From CAVVEQ01 sp963802095 (GTDB lineage Bacteria > Chloroflexota > Anaerolineae > Anaerolineales > Anaerolineaceae): a stretch of DNA of 64,000 nt. The notes below the pieces were generated by a model. It was not told where the DNA came from and did no database searches. It was given only the letters and a program-made list of their open reading frames with translations. The stretch is from NCBI GenBank assembly GCA_963802095.1, contig CAWDHI010000010.1:40141-104140 (forward strand), in the 5' to 3' direction. Position 1 is the stretch's first letter, and every line of letters begins with the position of its first letter. A program made the translations under genes and the position numbers. This document shows positions 37,114 through 46,271 of the stretch, piece by piece.

Positions 37114-37892
37114 ATGACTTTTTCCGAAAGGGCATATTTCGATGGATACCAAAAAAAGATCGAATATCACTTTCTCATCCTGCTGGTCATCCTGGCGATT
37201 TGCGCAGGATCTGAATTCAATTCTTCCGCAGGGCGATATCGCCCTCAGATCCCCCAATCCCAGATCCCCAAGTGGTTGATCTCTCTGGTCAGCGCCGGTG
37301 GAACTCTGCTTATCTATGGTATCCTGGGATTCATCGGGTTGATCCTCTGGCGCAAGATCGGACTTCCCGGATATCTGGGACGAGCGGGTGACCAATCAGC
37401 AGCGCTTCATCACCCCGGGATTGGTTGGAGGCGGTGATCGGGGATCGGAATTATCTTCTTGACCTCGTCTTCAGCCCTGTGAATGGCGTGGGTAGGTTGA
37501 TCCACCCACCCTTTCCCACCTCCATCGTTGCCTCCATTTCCGCCGGTATCGGCGGAGGAATTCTTATTCCGACTTTTCTTTATATTCCTTCTGGACCTGG
37601 CTGATGGGTAAGGTTATTTGCGGGGCAAAGGGCTGAATATCGTGTATTGGGTGGTAGCATTGCTGGCAGCTCTGCTCACGGCGCCAGCCATCTGCCTACT
37701 GCCATGATACTGTTCGGGGTAGCGATAGCCCGATTTGCCCTGCCACCCTTGCTCTTGGCTGAAATTATCCTTTTGAATGGATTACTCTCGATCTTCGCTG
37801 CATATTACTTCAAGAAATTCGGGCTTTTTGCGCCTATTGGTATCCACTTCTGGGCGGATATCGTCTGGCATACGATCTGGGGAATATTCTAG
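37114..37892 (+). pseudogene. CPBP-family intramembrane protease, broken by frameshifts
   Basis: The first frame (37114-37437) gives a membrane start with FLILLVILAICAGSEF and LLIYGILGFIGLILWRKIGLPG. Later, in another frame near 37550-37590, the codons read AEEFLFRLFF, the EExxxR motif of CPBP (Abi) proteases. The last frame has LAHGASHLPTAMILFGVA and HFWADIVWHTIWG, the family's histidine motifs. At least three single-base changes are needed to join them. Whether this is a pseudogene or sequencing error cannot be decided. The following 270 bases (37893-38159) are AT-rich with no gene seen. Confidence 0.65.
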
Positions 37893-38159
37893 AGAATTCA
37901 GCTTCATCGTCCAGTGTTATTTCCAAACCAGCAAATAATTCGGTTTGATGTGAAGAATATTTAGATCCTTCCAGGAGACTGTTCATTTATAGAAAACCCT
38001 GTGGAACTTATCAATTTTTAATCCTCATCTAGATATATTCCACCATTTAATGAAAATCAGATGATGATTATTCCGCTGAAGAACACATTATCTTATATTG
38101 CTTTATTATGATAATTATTGTATTATTTATCCTATATAGTTTACTAATAAGGTGCAAAA

Positions 38160-40049
38160 ATGAAATCTCTTTTATTCAAAAAGATAACCTTTATCCTGTT
38201 GGGCATAATCCTCGTCGCCTGCAGCCCTTCTCCCCAGCAACAAACGAGTGAACCTGTAAGCGTAGCTTCCACAAATCAAGTTGAATCCTCCCCCTCGCCA
38301 GTACCTTCTCCGACAACCACTGCCACCGCTGAACCATCTCCAACCCCCACCCAGGTTCCCCTTCCGGAAGTGATCGATAACGATACTGTGTAAGGATCTC
38401 CAGGTATGTGCGATCATTTATGCTTTACGATGAACAACTTTCCAAGTTTGATGAAGAGCTCAATAAGTCCGGATAAACGACTTCAAGCTGCTTGGGGTTG
38501 TACATATCAGGAGGGTTCTAATGGGGTTGTGAATGCCCATAATCCTCTTTTCGATATGGATACCGGAAAGGTGTATCCATAAACTGGAACCCCTGACAAC
38601 AATCGTTTCAGATTTCGAATTCAGCCCTGATGGAAAAACCCTCGCAATTGCCGGATGCCATACCCCGATCGCTTATTATGGTCAGTACGATACGACCTGC
38701 ACCGAACCGCGAATGTGGCTGGTGGATACTAATACAGGTGAAATCACACACGAACTTGAAAGGGTATAACTCTATCGTTGAGAGCATGGTTTTTTCCCCC
38801 GATGGAAAGAACCTTTATACCGGCATTACTTATTTCAAAAACTGATAACTACCCTGATAGTACTATCCGAGTTTGGGATGTTTCTTCAGGAAATGAACTC
38901 CCCGAAATGCAACCTGCGTTGAAAATTGTAATAAAGTGACTCCATATTTTTCACCGAATGGGAAATATTTAATCACGCATATCTATAATCCCTGTAACGG
39001 AAAGGGGAAGATAGACTGGTGGGATATGGAGAATCCTTACTTCGAAGGCAATCCATAGTTTTCAAGGAATTGCGTCATCCGTCAGCCCCGACAACACGAA
39101 GATAGCAGTGATGGAAAGCTTTTAAGAATCTGGTCATCCATATCTACGATCTTCAAACCGGGAGAAAAAATCCAAACCATAACTCCCGGATTGAGGGAAT
39201 ATTCCAAGTGGAATTTTGGTTTTACACCGGATAGCAAATCCCTTCTCATTACCGATTCCAAATCGGATAAAGGGGAAGGATATGCGATCATCGATATTGC
39301 AAGCGGCGATCTGGTCACCCGTGTTAAACCAATAGAATTTGAAATGCTGCCTGATGCCGCCTTTTCATTCAGCCCGGATGGAAAACTTCTGTTTGTCTTT
39401 GGTAGGCTTGGCGATTGGCAGATACTGACCGGTGATTATGACCCAAAATTTAGTGTTTGGGATACATCAACTTGGAAGGAGATCCCAATACTCCAACCCT
39501 ACTTTTCGCTATTCCCCATGGGATAACGCATTTACTTTATCCATGACCCCAGATCAAAAAAGGCTTGTTGTAACGCACAATTCAGACATCGCCCAATTTG
39601 GCCTGCCTGTGCAAGAAATGGCTCCCGCCCGTGAATTCCTTATTGATTACCTCGACAAATTATCAAACGGCAAATATTCAGAAGCTTCGAATGACCTGAA
39701 ATACAGTGATGCTTCAATTATCGCGGAATGGCTCTCGGGTAAGCTGCCAGGGATTGATGTTGAGGATAAGGCTGCTGTTCTGGAAGCCCTGTGCACGGAT
39801 GAAAGATTCCCTTGCCTTCCGTTATTTGGTGTGACCTATGAAGCTCAAAAACTTCCTGATACTTTTTTCTACAGGGTTCAATTCGCCAATTCGGATGGAA
39901 ATCCCGTTGTTTGGCCTCCGTGCAAAGACCTGCCAAAGGATAAATACTGCGATTTTCGGACAGAATTTGATTATATGGTTCAGGTCCAACCGGACGGATC
40001 GTTCAAGATCCTGGATTCACTCCCCTACGCATTGTGGCTGGATCAGTAA
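38160..40049 (+). pseudogene. WD40-like propeller lipoprotein, many frameshifts
   Basis: The 5' frame (38160-38393) encodes a lipoprotein start with lipobox VACS and a Ser/Thr/Pro linker. Successive frames then encode propeller blades: SDFEFSPDGKTLAIAG, ESMVFSPDGKNLYTG, TIRVWDVSSGNELPEM, FGFTPDSKSLLITDSKSD, and FSFSPDGKLLFVFG. A C-terminal domain follows (39600-40049, VQEMAPAREFLIDYLDKL to DSLPYALWLDQ). At least six shifts occur in 1.3 kb, more than in any other gene here. A surface-anchored propeller of about 600 residues is the likely ancestor or true product. Confidence 0.6.
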
Positions 40050-40155
40050 ACAGAAATGGGATATTCAGTAATCAAACCTAACTTGTTCGAATATTGGTAT
40101 TTGTACTTTACCGAACATGAGTACCGTAATATCTATTGTTGATTGATTTTTCGTA

Positions 40156-40874
40156 TCAAGTACGAGCTGAATCCGCTTCTATAAACCAGTGGGTATTCGG
40201 TTGATTATTAATTATTTCATGGACGGGTAAATTATCAGAATTCGAGGGTAATCTGAAAATTCGTGCCAGAATCTCTGCCTTTTCCTTCCCGGAAACAAGA
40301 AAAATGACTTCTCCCGCCTGTTTTAAAACGGGAAAAGTCAGCGTAATCCGATCCACCAACGGGAGGGGAGGATTCTTGTGTTCAACCGCTGTAACCCAGC
40401 GGGTTTCTTCCTCCAATGCGGGTGACCCGGGAAACAGCGATGCTGTGTGCCCGTCAGACCCCAAACCGAGCAGGATGAGATCAAAAACAGGAAACTGCTC
40501 TTCAAAGAAATGCCGCAGCTCATTTTCATAAACCAAGGCTGCCTGATCCGGGCGTAGTTCGCCTTGGATGCGGTGAACATTTTCCTCAGGGGTATCTCGA
40601 TATGGTTTAGCAATACTTCTGCGGTCATCCCGTAATTGCTATCAGGATGGTCGGGTGGTACACAGCGCTCGTCCACCCAGAAAAGGTGAATATGTCTCCA
40701 ATCCATGTAAATGTTCCCAAGCTGCTGAAACATCTTTTTCGGGGTTGATCCCCCGGAAAGCGCTACCGCAAACCTTCCCCGTGCGGCGATGGCGTTTTCT
40801 GCAAGTTCGGAAAATTCCCTCGCGGCTTTGTAGGCTAATTTATCGGCATCCGGGAACACCTCAATCTGAGGCAT
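40156..40874 (-). CDS. pgl: 6-phosphogluconolactonase (one frameshift)
   Basis: This enzyme hydrolyses 6-phosphogluconolactone, the second step of the oxidative pentose phosphate route, in the cytosol. It starts MPQIEVFPDADKLAYKAARE at 40874, 14 bases inside the end of zwf, and carries FAVALSGGSTPKKMF and LFWVDERCVPPDHPDSN. After HIEIP a one-base change in the GGGG run at 40589-40592 links to ENVHRIQGELRPDQAA and FDLILLGLGSDGHTASLFPG. The full length is about 239 residues, normal for the family. The overlap with zwf indicates translational coupling. Confidence 0.85.
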
Positions 40875-42339
40875 CCGCCATACCCTCAAACGAGACACAA
40901 CCTTCCCGCCAGAAGTGCCCCTCCCGTTCCAGTAGCGCATCTGATTCGCTCGGTCCGGGGGTATTTTTCGCATACCGAGTCAAATGCGGAAAATCTTTTT
41001 CGTCCCACCCGCGGATAACTGGATCCACCAGTCGCCAGGAGGCCTCGATCCCGTCACTACGCGTGAAGAGGGATGCATCACCGGCAAGCCCATCCAACAG
41101 CAGGCGCTCATAGGCATCCGGAAGCCCGCCTTTGAAAGAAGCAGGGTATTGGAAATCCATATCCACCGGGCACATCTCCTGCTCGGAATCCGGAACCTTG
41201 GCCTGGAAACGAAGGTGGATACCCTCATCAGGTTGAATGCACAGGGTGAGTACGTTCGGCGAAAAATTGCTCCCTGGCGGAAGATGGAACATCAAATGCG
41301 GTGGTTTGCGGAACTCGATGATGATCTCGGATGTTTTTCGGTGCATGGCTTTACCTGAACGTAAATAGAAGGGCACCCCCTGCCAGCGCCAGTTGTCGAT
41401 CAGCAGTTTGAGGGCGGCGTAGGTGGGGGTCTTTGAGCCAGGTGCCACACCTTCCGTATCTGCGTATCCTTCATACTGCGCGCGGACTGTATCTTCCAAT
41501 TTGATGGGCCGAATGCTTTCCAATAGCTTGTTTTTCTCATTGCGAACCGCATCCGCGTTGAAAGAACTGGGTGGTTCCATCGCCACCAGCGTCAGCAGCT
41601 GGAGAATATGGTTCTGAAAGATATCCCGTACCACGCCAGCAGTATCGTAGTACCCGGCGCGATGCCCCACCTCCACAGTTTCAGAAACAGTGATCTGTAC
41701 ATTTTTTACATAATTCCGATTCCAAACCGGTTCAAAGATCGTATTCGCAAACCGGAAGAAAAGGATATTCTGAGCAGTTTCTTTGCCCAGGTAATGATCA
41801 ATTCTATAAACCTGCTCCTCATCGAAAACCTGGTGTACCACCTGGTTAAGTTCACAGGCGGAGGTGAGGTCTGTCCCGTAAGGTTTTTCAATGATGATCC
41901 TCCGCCAATGATTATTCACCTGTTCAGCCATACCCGCTGTTCCCAGGTCTTTAACTACGGGGGCATAGAACTCCGGAGCGGTGGCAAGGTAATAAAGCCG
42001 ATCTGAATCACCATCTTCCATATCTGTTAGATACGCGCTCAAACGGACGAAATCATCTGCCACTCCAAGGTTGCCCTGGAAATAGTGCAGCATGGCCGAA
42101 AATTGATCCCATACTTCTTCTTCGAATGAATCAGAGCAAAATTCTGCCACGCCTTCCCGTAAATGATCGCGAAAGGTGGCATCTGTGTAGGGACGCCGGG
42201 CAAACCCGATGATATTCGCGCAGGTGGAAAGGCGACCCTTTTTGAAATTGTTGTAGAGCGCAGGGATTAGTTTCCGCCAGGTCAGATCTCCGGAAGCACC
42301 AAAGACTATTATGGTAATTGGGGAACAGGTTTTATCCAT
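40861..42339 (-). CDS. zwf: Glucose-6-phosphate dehydrogenase
   Basis: This 492-residue NAD(P)+ oxidoreductase converts glucose 6-phosphate to 6-phosphogluconolactone. It has the nucleotide-binding VFGASGDLTWRKLIPALYN, the active-site RIDHYLGKETAQNILFFRFAN, and IIEKPYGTDL. ATG at 42339 (MDKTCSP) is preceded by AGGG at good spacing, better than the ATG at 42351. pgl overlaps its 3' end, so both oxidative steps are made together. The gene is intact, unlike its partner. Confidence 0.95.
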   Translation of the reverse strand: MDKTCSPITIIVFGASGDLTWRKLIPALYNNFKKGRLSTCANIIGFARRPYTDATFRDHLREGVAEFCSDSFEEEVWDQFSAMLHYFQGNLGVADDFVRLSAYLTDMEDGDSDRLYYLATAPEFYAPVVKDLGTAGMAEQVNNHWRRIIIEKPYGTDLTSACELNQVVHQVFDEEQVYRIDHYLGKETAQNILFFRFANTIFEPVWNRNYVKNVQITVSETVEVGHRAGYYDTAGVVRDIFQNHILQLLTLVAMEPPSSFNADAVRNEKNKLLESIRPIKLEDTVRAQYEGYADTEGVAPGSKTPTYAALKLLIDNWRWQGVPFYLRSGKAMHRKTSEIIIEFRKPPHLMFHLPPGSNFSPNVLTLCIQPDEGIHLRFQAKVPDSEQEMCPVDMDFQYPASFKGGLPDAYERLLLDGLAGDASLFTRSDGIEASWRLVDPVIRGWDEKDFPHLTRYAKNTPGPSESDALLEREGHFWREGCVSFEGMADASD

Positions 42340-42416
42340 TAGCCCTCGCATTTCTTTAATCTTACCTGATTCAATCGAATTATCATGAATCCAATAATCA
42401 TGGGATACTCTATATT

Positions 42417-43862
42417 ATGCCATTTTCAATCTGGTGGATAAGGCGGGATCTCCGCTTGGCAGACAACCCCGCCCTAGACCAGGCTATTCTCCACGGAGCG
42501 GTGATCCCGGTATTCATCCTTGACGATCATTTGCTTTCAAAACCAGCTACAAAGCGTAAGAATTTCCTTTTCGAAGGTTTGCATAACCTTGACGAAGATC
42601 TGCGCTCGCGGGGCAGTCGTTTGATCCTACGCCAGGGCGAACCTTCCCAAGAGCTCAGCAAATTGACAGCCGAAACTGGAGCCGATCTGATCAGCGCAGA
42701 GGAAGATTACAGCCCTTATGGGCGAAAACGGGATGACGAAATCAGCAGGCAGCTCCCCCTGAAATTAATTGGAGGTCTAACTCTTCACCATCCTTCTGAA
42801 GTTCTGAAAAAAGATGGAAATCCATATACCATTTTCACCCCATATAAAAATGCCTGGTCCGCTCTTCCTATAATCAACAATCCCAATGCTGACGCCCCTC
42901 GCCAAATAAAAGGTTATCCCCAAATCCAATCTTTAGAATTACCGGGATACCAAAAAGATTCGAATTTTCCAGCCAGCGAGTCGGAAGCCAATGACAGATT
43001 ATCTCGATTCATTCACCAATCCATTTTTGAGTATGCGAATAATCGCGATCTGCTGGCCTGTGAAGATACATCGCTCCTTTCACCTTACTTACGATTTGGA
43101 ATGCTCTCCCCGCGCCGTGCAATAGGGGCTGCCCGGATTTCTGTCGATTCTGCGCCTGATCTTGAGGCGAGGGAAGGAGCACAAGTCTGGTTGACCGAAC
43201 TCATCTGGCGCGAATTCTATGAATCGATCCTCTATCATTTTCCATTTGTTTTAAGAATGGCTTTCAATCCCCGTCTTCGTCAAATAGTATGGGCCAATCC
43301 TAAGAATAGTCTTTCTGCCTGGCAGGAAGGTCGAACAGGTTACCCGGTTGTGGATGCCGGTATGCGTCAGCTTTCACAGACAGGATGGATGCATAACCGC
43401 GCCCGCATGATCACAGCTTCTTTCCTGAGCAAGGATCTGTTGCTCAACTGGCAGCTTGGGGAAGCATGGTTCATGCAGCAATTGGTAGATGGCGATCCAG
43501 CATCCAACAATGGCGGTTGGCAGTGGGCAGTTGGGACCGGAACCGATGCCGCACCTTATTTCCGAATTTTTAACCCGGTCTTACAAGGCAAGAAATTCGA
43601 TCCCGGAGGGATTTACATTCGCCGTTGGATTCCCGAACTGGTCAATGTTTCAGATGAGTATATTCATTCGCCATGGCTTATGTCAACGATGGAGCAGATT
43701 CGAACTGGTTGCATTATTGGCAAGGATTATCCAAACCCTGTTGTGGATCATTCCAATGCTAGGGGAAGAGTACTGAGTGCCTACCGCGCTTCAGTACTAC
43801 TAACTAATTCCCTCACAGACCACAAAATTGATTCTGAAAGAATCGAAGAGGAGATAAGATGA
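42417..43862 (+). CDS. phr: Deoxyribodipyrimidine photolyase (class I type)
   Basis: This 481-residue FAD flavoprotein would repair UV-induced pyrimidine dimers with light. It has an N-terminal antenna domain (SIWWIRRDLRLADNPALDQA), then the FAD-binding region with LTELIWREFYESILYHFP, VDAGMRQLSQTGWMHNRARM, LLLNWQLGEAWFMQQLVDGD, and PASNNGGWQWAVGTGTDA. The NNGGWQW segment is typical of CPD photolyases. The stop overlaps the next gene's start (ATGA). A cryptochrome or (6-4) role cannot be excluded, but CPD repair is most likely. Confidence 0.9.
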   Translation: MPFSIWWIRRDLRLADNPALDQAILHGAVIPVFILDDHLLSKPATKRKNFLFEGLHNLDEDLRSRGSRLILRQGEPSQELSKLTAETGADLISAEEDYSPYGRKRDDEISRQLPLKLIGGLTLHHPSEVLKKDGNPYTIFTPYKNAWSALPIINNPNADAPRQIKGYPQIQSLELPGYQKDSNFPASESEANDRLSRFIHQSIFEYANNRDLLACEDTSLLSPYLRFGMLSPRRAIGAARISVDSAPDLEAREGAQVWLTELIWREFYESILYHFPFVLRMAFNPRLRQIVWANPKNSLSAWQEGRTGYPVVDAGMRQLSQTGWMHNRARMITASFLSKDLLLNWQLGEAWFMQQLVDGDPASNNGGWQWAVGTGTDAAPYFRIFNPVLQGKKFDPGGIYIRRWIPELVNVSDEYIHSPWLMSTMEQIRTGCIIGKDYPNPVVDHSNARGRVLSAYRASVLLTNSLTDHKIDSERIEEEIR

Positions 43863-44854
43863 TCCGAAATCAATGGTATATCGTCCTGGATTCAAAAGAA
43901 GTCAAACAGGGAAAACCACTGGGGGTTTTACGCATGGGCGAGAAACTTGTTTTCTGGCGGAATCCGGATGGCGGCGTCAATTGCATGCGCAATCAATGCC
44001 CCCATCTTGGAGCACAGCTTAGCCAGGGTAAATTGGTCAGCGACAGGTTGAAATGCCCGTTTCATGGTTTTGAATTCGACCCGAGCGGTGCCTGCAGGCT
44101 GGTACCCTCCATCGGAAAGAATGGGAAAATTCCAAATGCGCTGGAAGCAGCGACCTACCCGGTTCATGAAGCCCATGGATGGATCTGGATCTACTGGGGC
44201 ACTCCACCTGAAGGAGAATTGGTACCACCCAAATTCTATGAGGATATTGATCAAAGGTTTAGTTATGGGAGTTTCCGTCAGGATTGGCCGGTACATTATT
44301 CCCGCATGGTTGAGAACCAGCTGGACGTGATGCACCTGCCTTTTGTTCACCATAACACCATCGGTGCTGGTGGAAGGGCACTCGTGGATGGTCCCCTGGT
44401 TAAATTGGATGACGGAATTTTGAAATTATGGGTTTACAACCGCCTGGATGATGGATCATTGGCTCTTAAAGCTGACGAAATCCCTGAACCCAAACGGGAA
44501 CCCTTCCTCATCTTTATATTCCCTAATTTATGGGAGAACAGGATTGGGGAAGGAACCCGCATCCTGATCGCTTTTGTACCAGTGGATGAAGAAAATGGCA
44601 TCCTGTATGGACGGTATTACCAAAACCAGGTAAAAATCCCGATCTTGAAGGATCTGGTGAATTGGATCGGTATTCTGGGAAGCATTGTGATCGCCAACCA
44701 GGATAAACGGGTGGTCAGCAATATCCTTCCCAAGAAGACTGAACTTAAGAAAATGGGGCAGATCCTGGTTCCCGGTGACCGGGCCATCCTGTTGTACCGG
44801 ACGTACAGGAATAAATTGAAAGTTCTCGCCGGACAGATCAGCGAAATGGATTAA
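43859..44854 (+). CDS. Rieske [2Fe-2S] non-haem iron oxygenase
   Basis: This 331-residue aromatic-ring-hydroxylase-type oxygenase resembles the pheophorbide/vanillate demethylase branch. The Rieske centre is C47-x-H49 (CPHLGAQL) and C66-x2-H69 (CPFHG). The catalytic iron site is in MVENQLDVMHLPFVHH, with Asp156, His159 and His164/165. It needs a reductase from elsewhere. The start overlaps the photolyase stop by four bases, an unexpected pairing. The substrate is unknown; a pigment, a chromophore or an aromatic compound are all possible. Confidence 0.87.
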   Translation: MIRNQWYIVLDSKEVKQGKPLGVLRMGEKLVFWRNPDGGVNCMRNQCPHLGAQLSQGKLVSDRLKCPFHGFEFDPSGACRLVPSIGKNGKIPNALEAATYPVHEAHGWIWIYWGTPPEGELVPPKFYEDIDQRFSYGSFRQDWPVHYSRMVENQLDVMHLPFVHHNTIGAGGRALVDGPLVKLDDGILKLWVYNRLDDGSLALKADEIPEPKREPFLIFIFPNLWENRIGEGTRILIAFVPVDEENGILYGRYYQNQVKIPILKDLVNWIGILGSIVIANQDKRVVSNILPKKTELKKMGQILVPGDRAILLYRTYRNKLKVLAGQISEMD

Positions 44855-44880
44855 TCCAATTCATTAAAGGGAGCGCACCC

Positions 44881-46080
44881 TTATGCTGGCTGGGCAACAT
44901 CGATAGGACGTTCGCCGGTTCTCCATAAATAAATCGCCAGCAGACCGGTCACGATCGCGCAGAAAATCCCCGGGGCACCCGCGCCAAATTGCTGCAGGAG
45001 GATTCCACCCAGGATCGGTGAGATCACACGGGTCATGCTTTCCAGAGAAGCACCGATCCCGAGCATTCCCCCGACCTCATCCGGATGGACTGATTTACTG
45101 ATCGAACTATTGATCACCGTGTTGAAAACGCCGCCTGCAAAAGCTATTGGAATCAAAATAATTAATAGAATAGGTAGTGAAGGCGCTAATGCCCAACCCA
45201 ATAACGATACAGACATGATCGCAATCGACCAAAAGATCAAGATCGCTTCCTTAAATCTTGCGGTTAGGATACCGATCAGAAAACCCTGAACAATTACCGA
45301 AAGGACTCCCACATAAGCTAGAACATATCCGGTAGTTTGCGCATTCAATTTGAACTTATACAATCCGTAAAGCGCAAACACCGAGGTGAACATGGAAAAA
45401 GCGATGGCAAAAAAGAACCTGGTGGAGAGCAGCGGCCCGACATGCGGTCTCTTCAATACCGCGATCAGTGCTGGGATGGTGAAAGGAATTTGGTCATTCC
45501 GCTCCACCATGGCATCGCGTTTTTCCTTGGTGAGGGATTCGGGCAGCCAGAAGAACACCAGCACCAGGTTTATGATCGCCAGGCCTGCAGATACCAACGC
45601 GGGGACCATGAATCCAAACTGGCTAAGAATGCCGCCCAATGCAGGTCCGAAAATGAAACCGAGACCGAAAGCGGCTCCAATTAAACCGAGCCCTTTGGCT
45701 CGGTTTTTCTCATCGGTGATATCGGTGATATATGCCTGGGCAACGCTAATATTTCCACCAAAGAATCCAGCCATGGCGCGGGCAAGGAAGATAACCAGCA
45801 GGGTGTTTGCAAAACCTAGGATGATATACGCAACAATATTTCCGGCCAAGCTCAAGATCAGGACTATCCGCCTACCCTGCCTGTCGGATAACCTCCCTAA
45901 AAGAGGCGCACTGATGAATTGCATCAGCGCGTAAATCGCTACCAGCGCTTCGGTTGTGACAGCGTCCGCGCCAAAAGCAGTCGCATAGAAAGGTAATAGG
46001 GGCAGAATGATACTGAAACCCAAAAGATCGATGAAAACGATTAGAAAGATGGAGAATAGTTTCTTGCTGTTTGCGGTCAT
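44881..46080 (-). CDS. MFS efflux transporter, TetA-like
   Basis: This 399-residue 12-helix major facilitator of the drug:H+ antiporter-1 type has the loop 2-3 motif GRLSDRQGRRIVLI and motif C-like GLIGAAFGLGFIFGPALGGIL. It opens with FSIFLIVFIDLLGFSIILPLLPFYA, typical of TetA relatives. It may export drugs or metabolites; resistance cannot be claimed from sequence. AGGACAATC precedes the ATG. It converges on the Rieske gene. Confidence 0.87.
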   Translation of the reverse strand: MTANSKKLFSIFLIVFIDLLGFSIILPLLPFYATAFGADAVTTEALVAIYALMQFISAPLLGRLSDRQGRRIVLILSLAGNIVAYIILGFANTLLVIFLARAMAGFFGGNISVAQAYITDITDEKNRAKGLGLIGAAFGLGFIFGPALGGILSQFGFMVPALVSAGLAIINLVLVFFWLPESLTKEKRDAMVERNDQIPFTIPALIAVLKRPHVGPLLSTRFFFAIAFSMFTSVFALYGLYKFKLNAQTTGYVLAYVGVLSVIVQGFLIGILTARFKEAILIFWSIAIMSVSLLGWALAPSLPILLIILIPIAFAGGVFNTVINSSISKSVHPDEVGGMLGIGASLESMTRVISPILGGILLQQFGAGAPGIFCAIVTGLLAIYLWRTGERPIDVAQPA

Positions 46081-46235
46081 GATTGTCCTTGGCGTTCGAA
46101 ATAAAAAAGAACTATAACAAGCGGCAGAACTGGTGTCAACCTATTGTCTAAGAAGAGGCAGAAATTTATTATTTTTATTCTTCGGTGGTGATGCTTCGCG
46201 ATGAAAAAAAGAACTGTTTAGAATCATGGAGGTTT

Positions 46236-46264
46236 TTGTCAACTTCAATCATATACTCTATAAT
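46236..46264 (+). promoter_or_regulatory. Promoter for the ferric-reductase-like gene
   Basis: TTGTCA (46236-46241), 17 bases, TATAAT (46259-46264). The start codon lies only seven bases after the -10, so transcription should begin at or next to the ATG. Confidence 0.65.
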
Positions 46265-46271
46265 AAATGCA

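Noticed and set aside
38160..38393. Short lipoprotein of 77 residues as a complete gene
   Set aside because: The lipobox and linker lead directly into propeller sequence in other frames, so it is the 5' end of the broken propeller gene.
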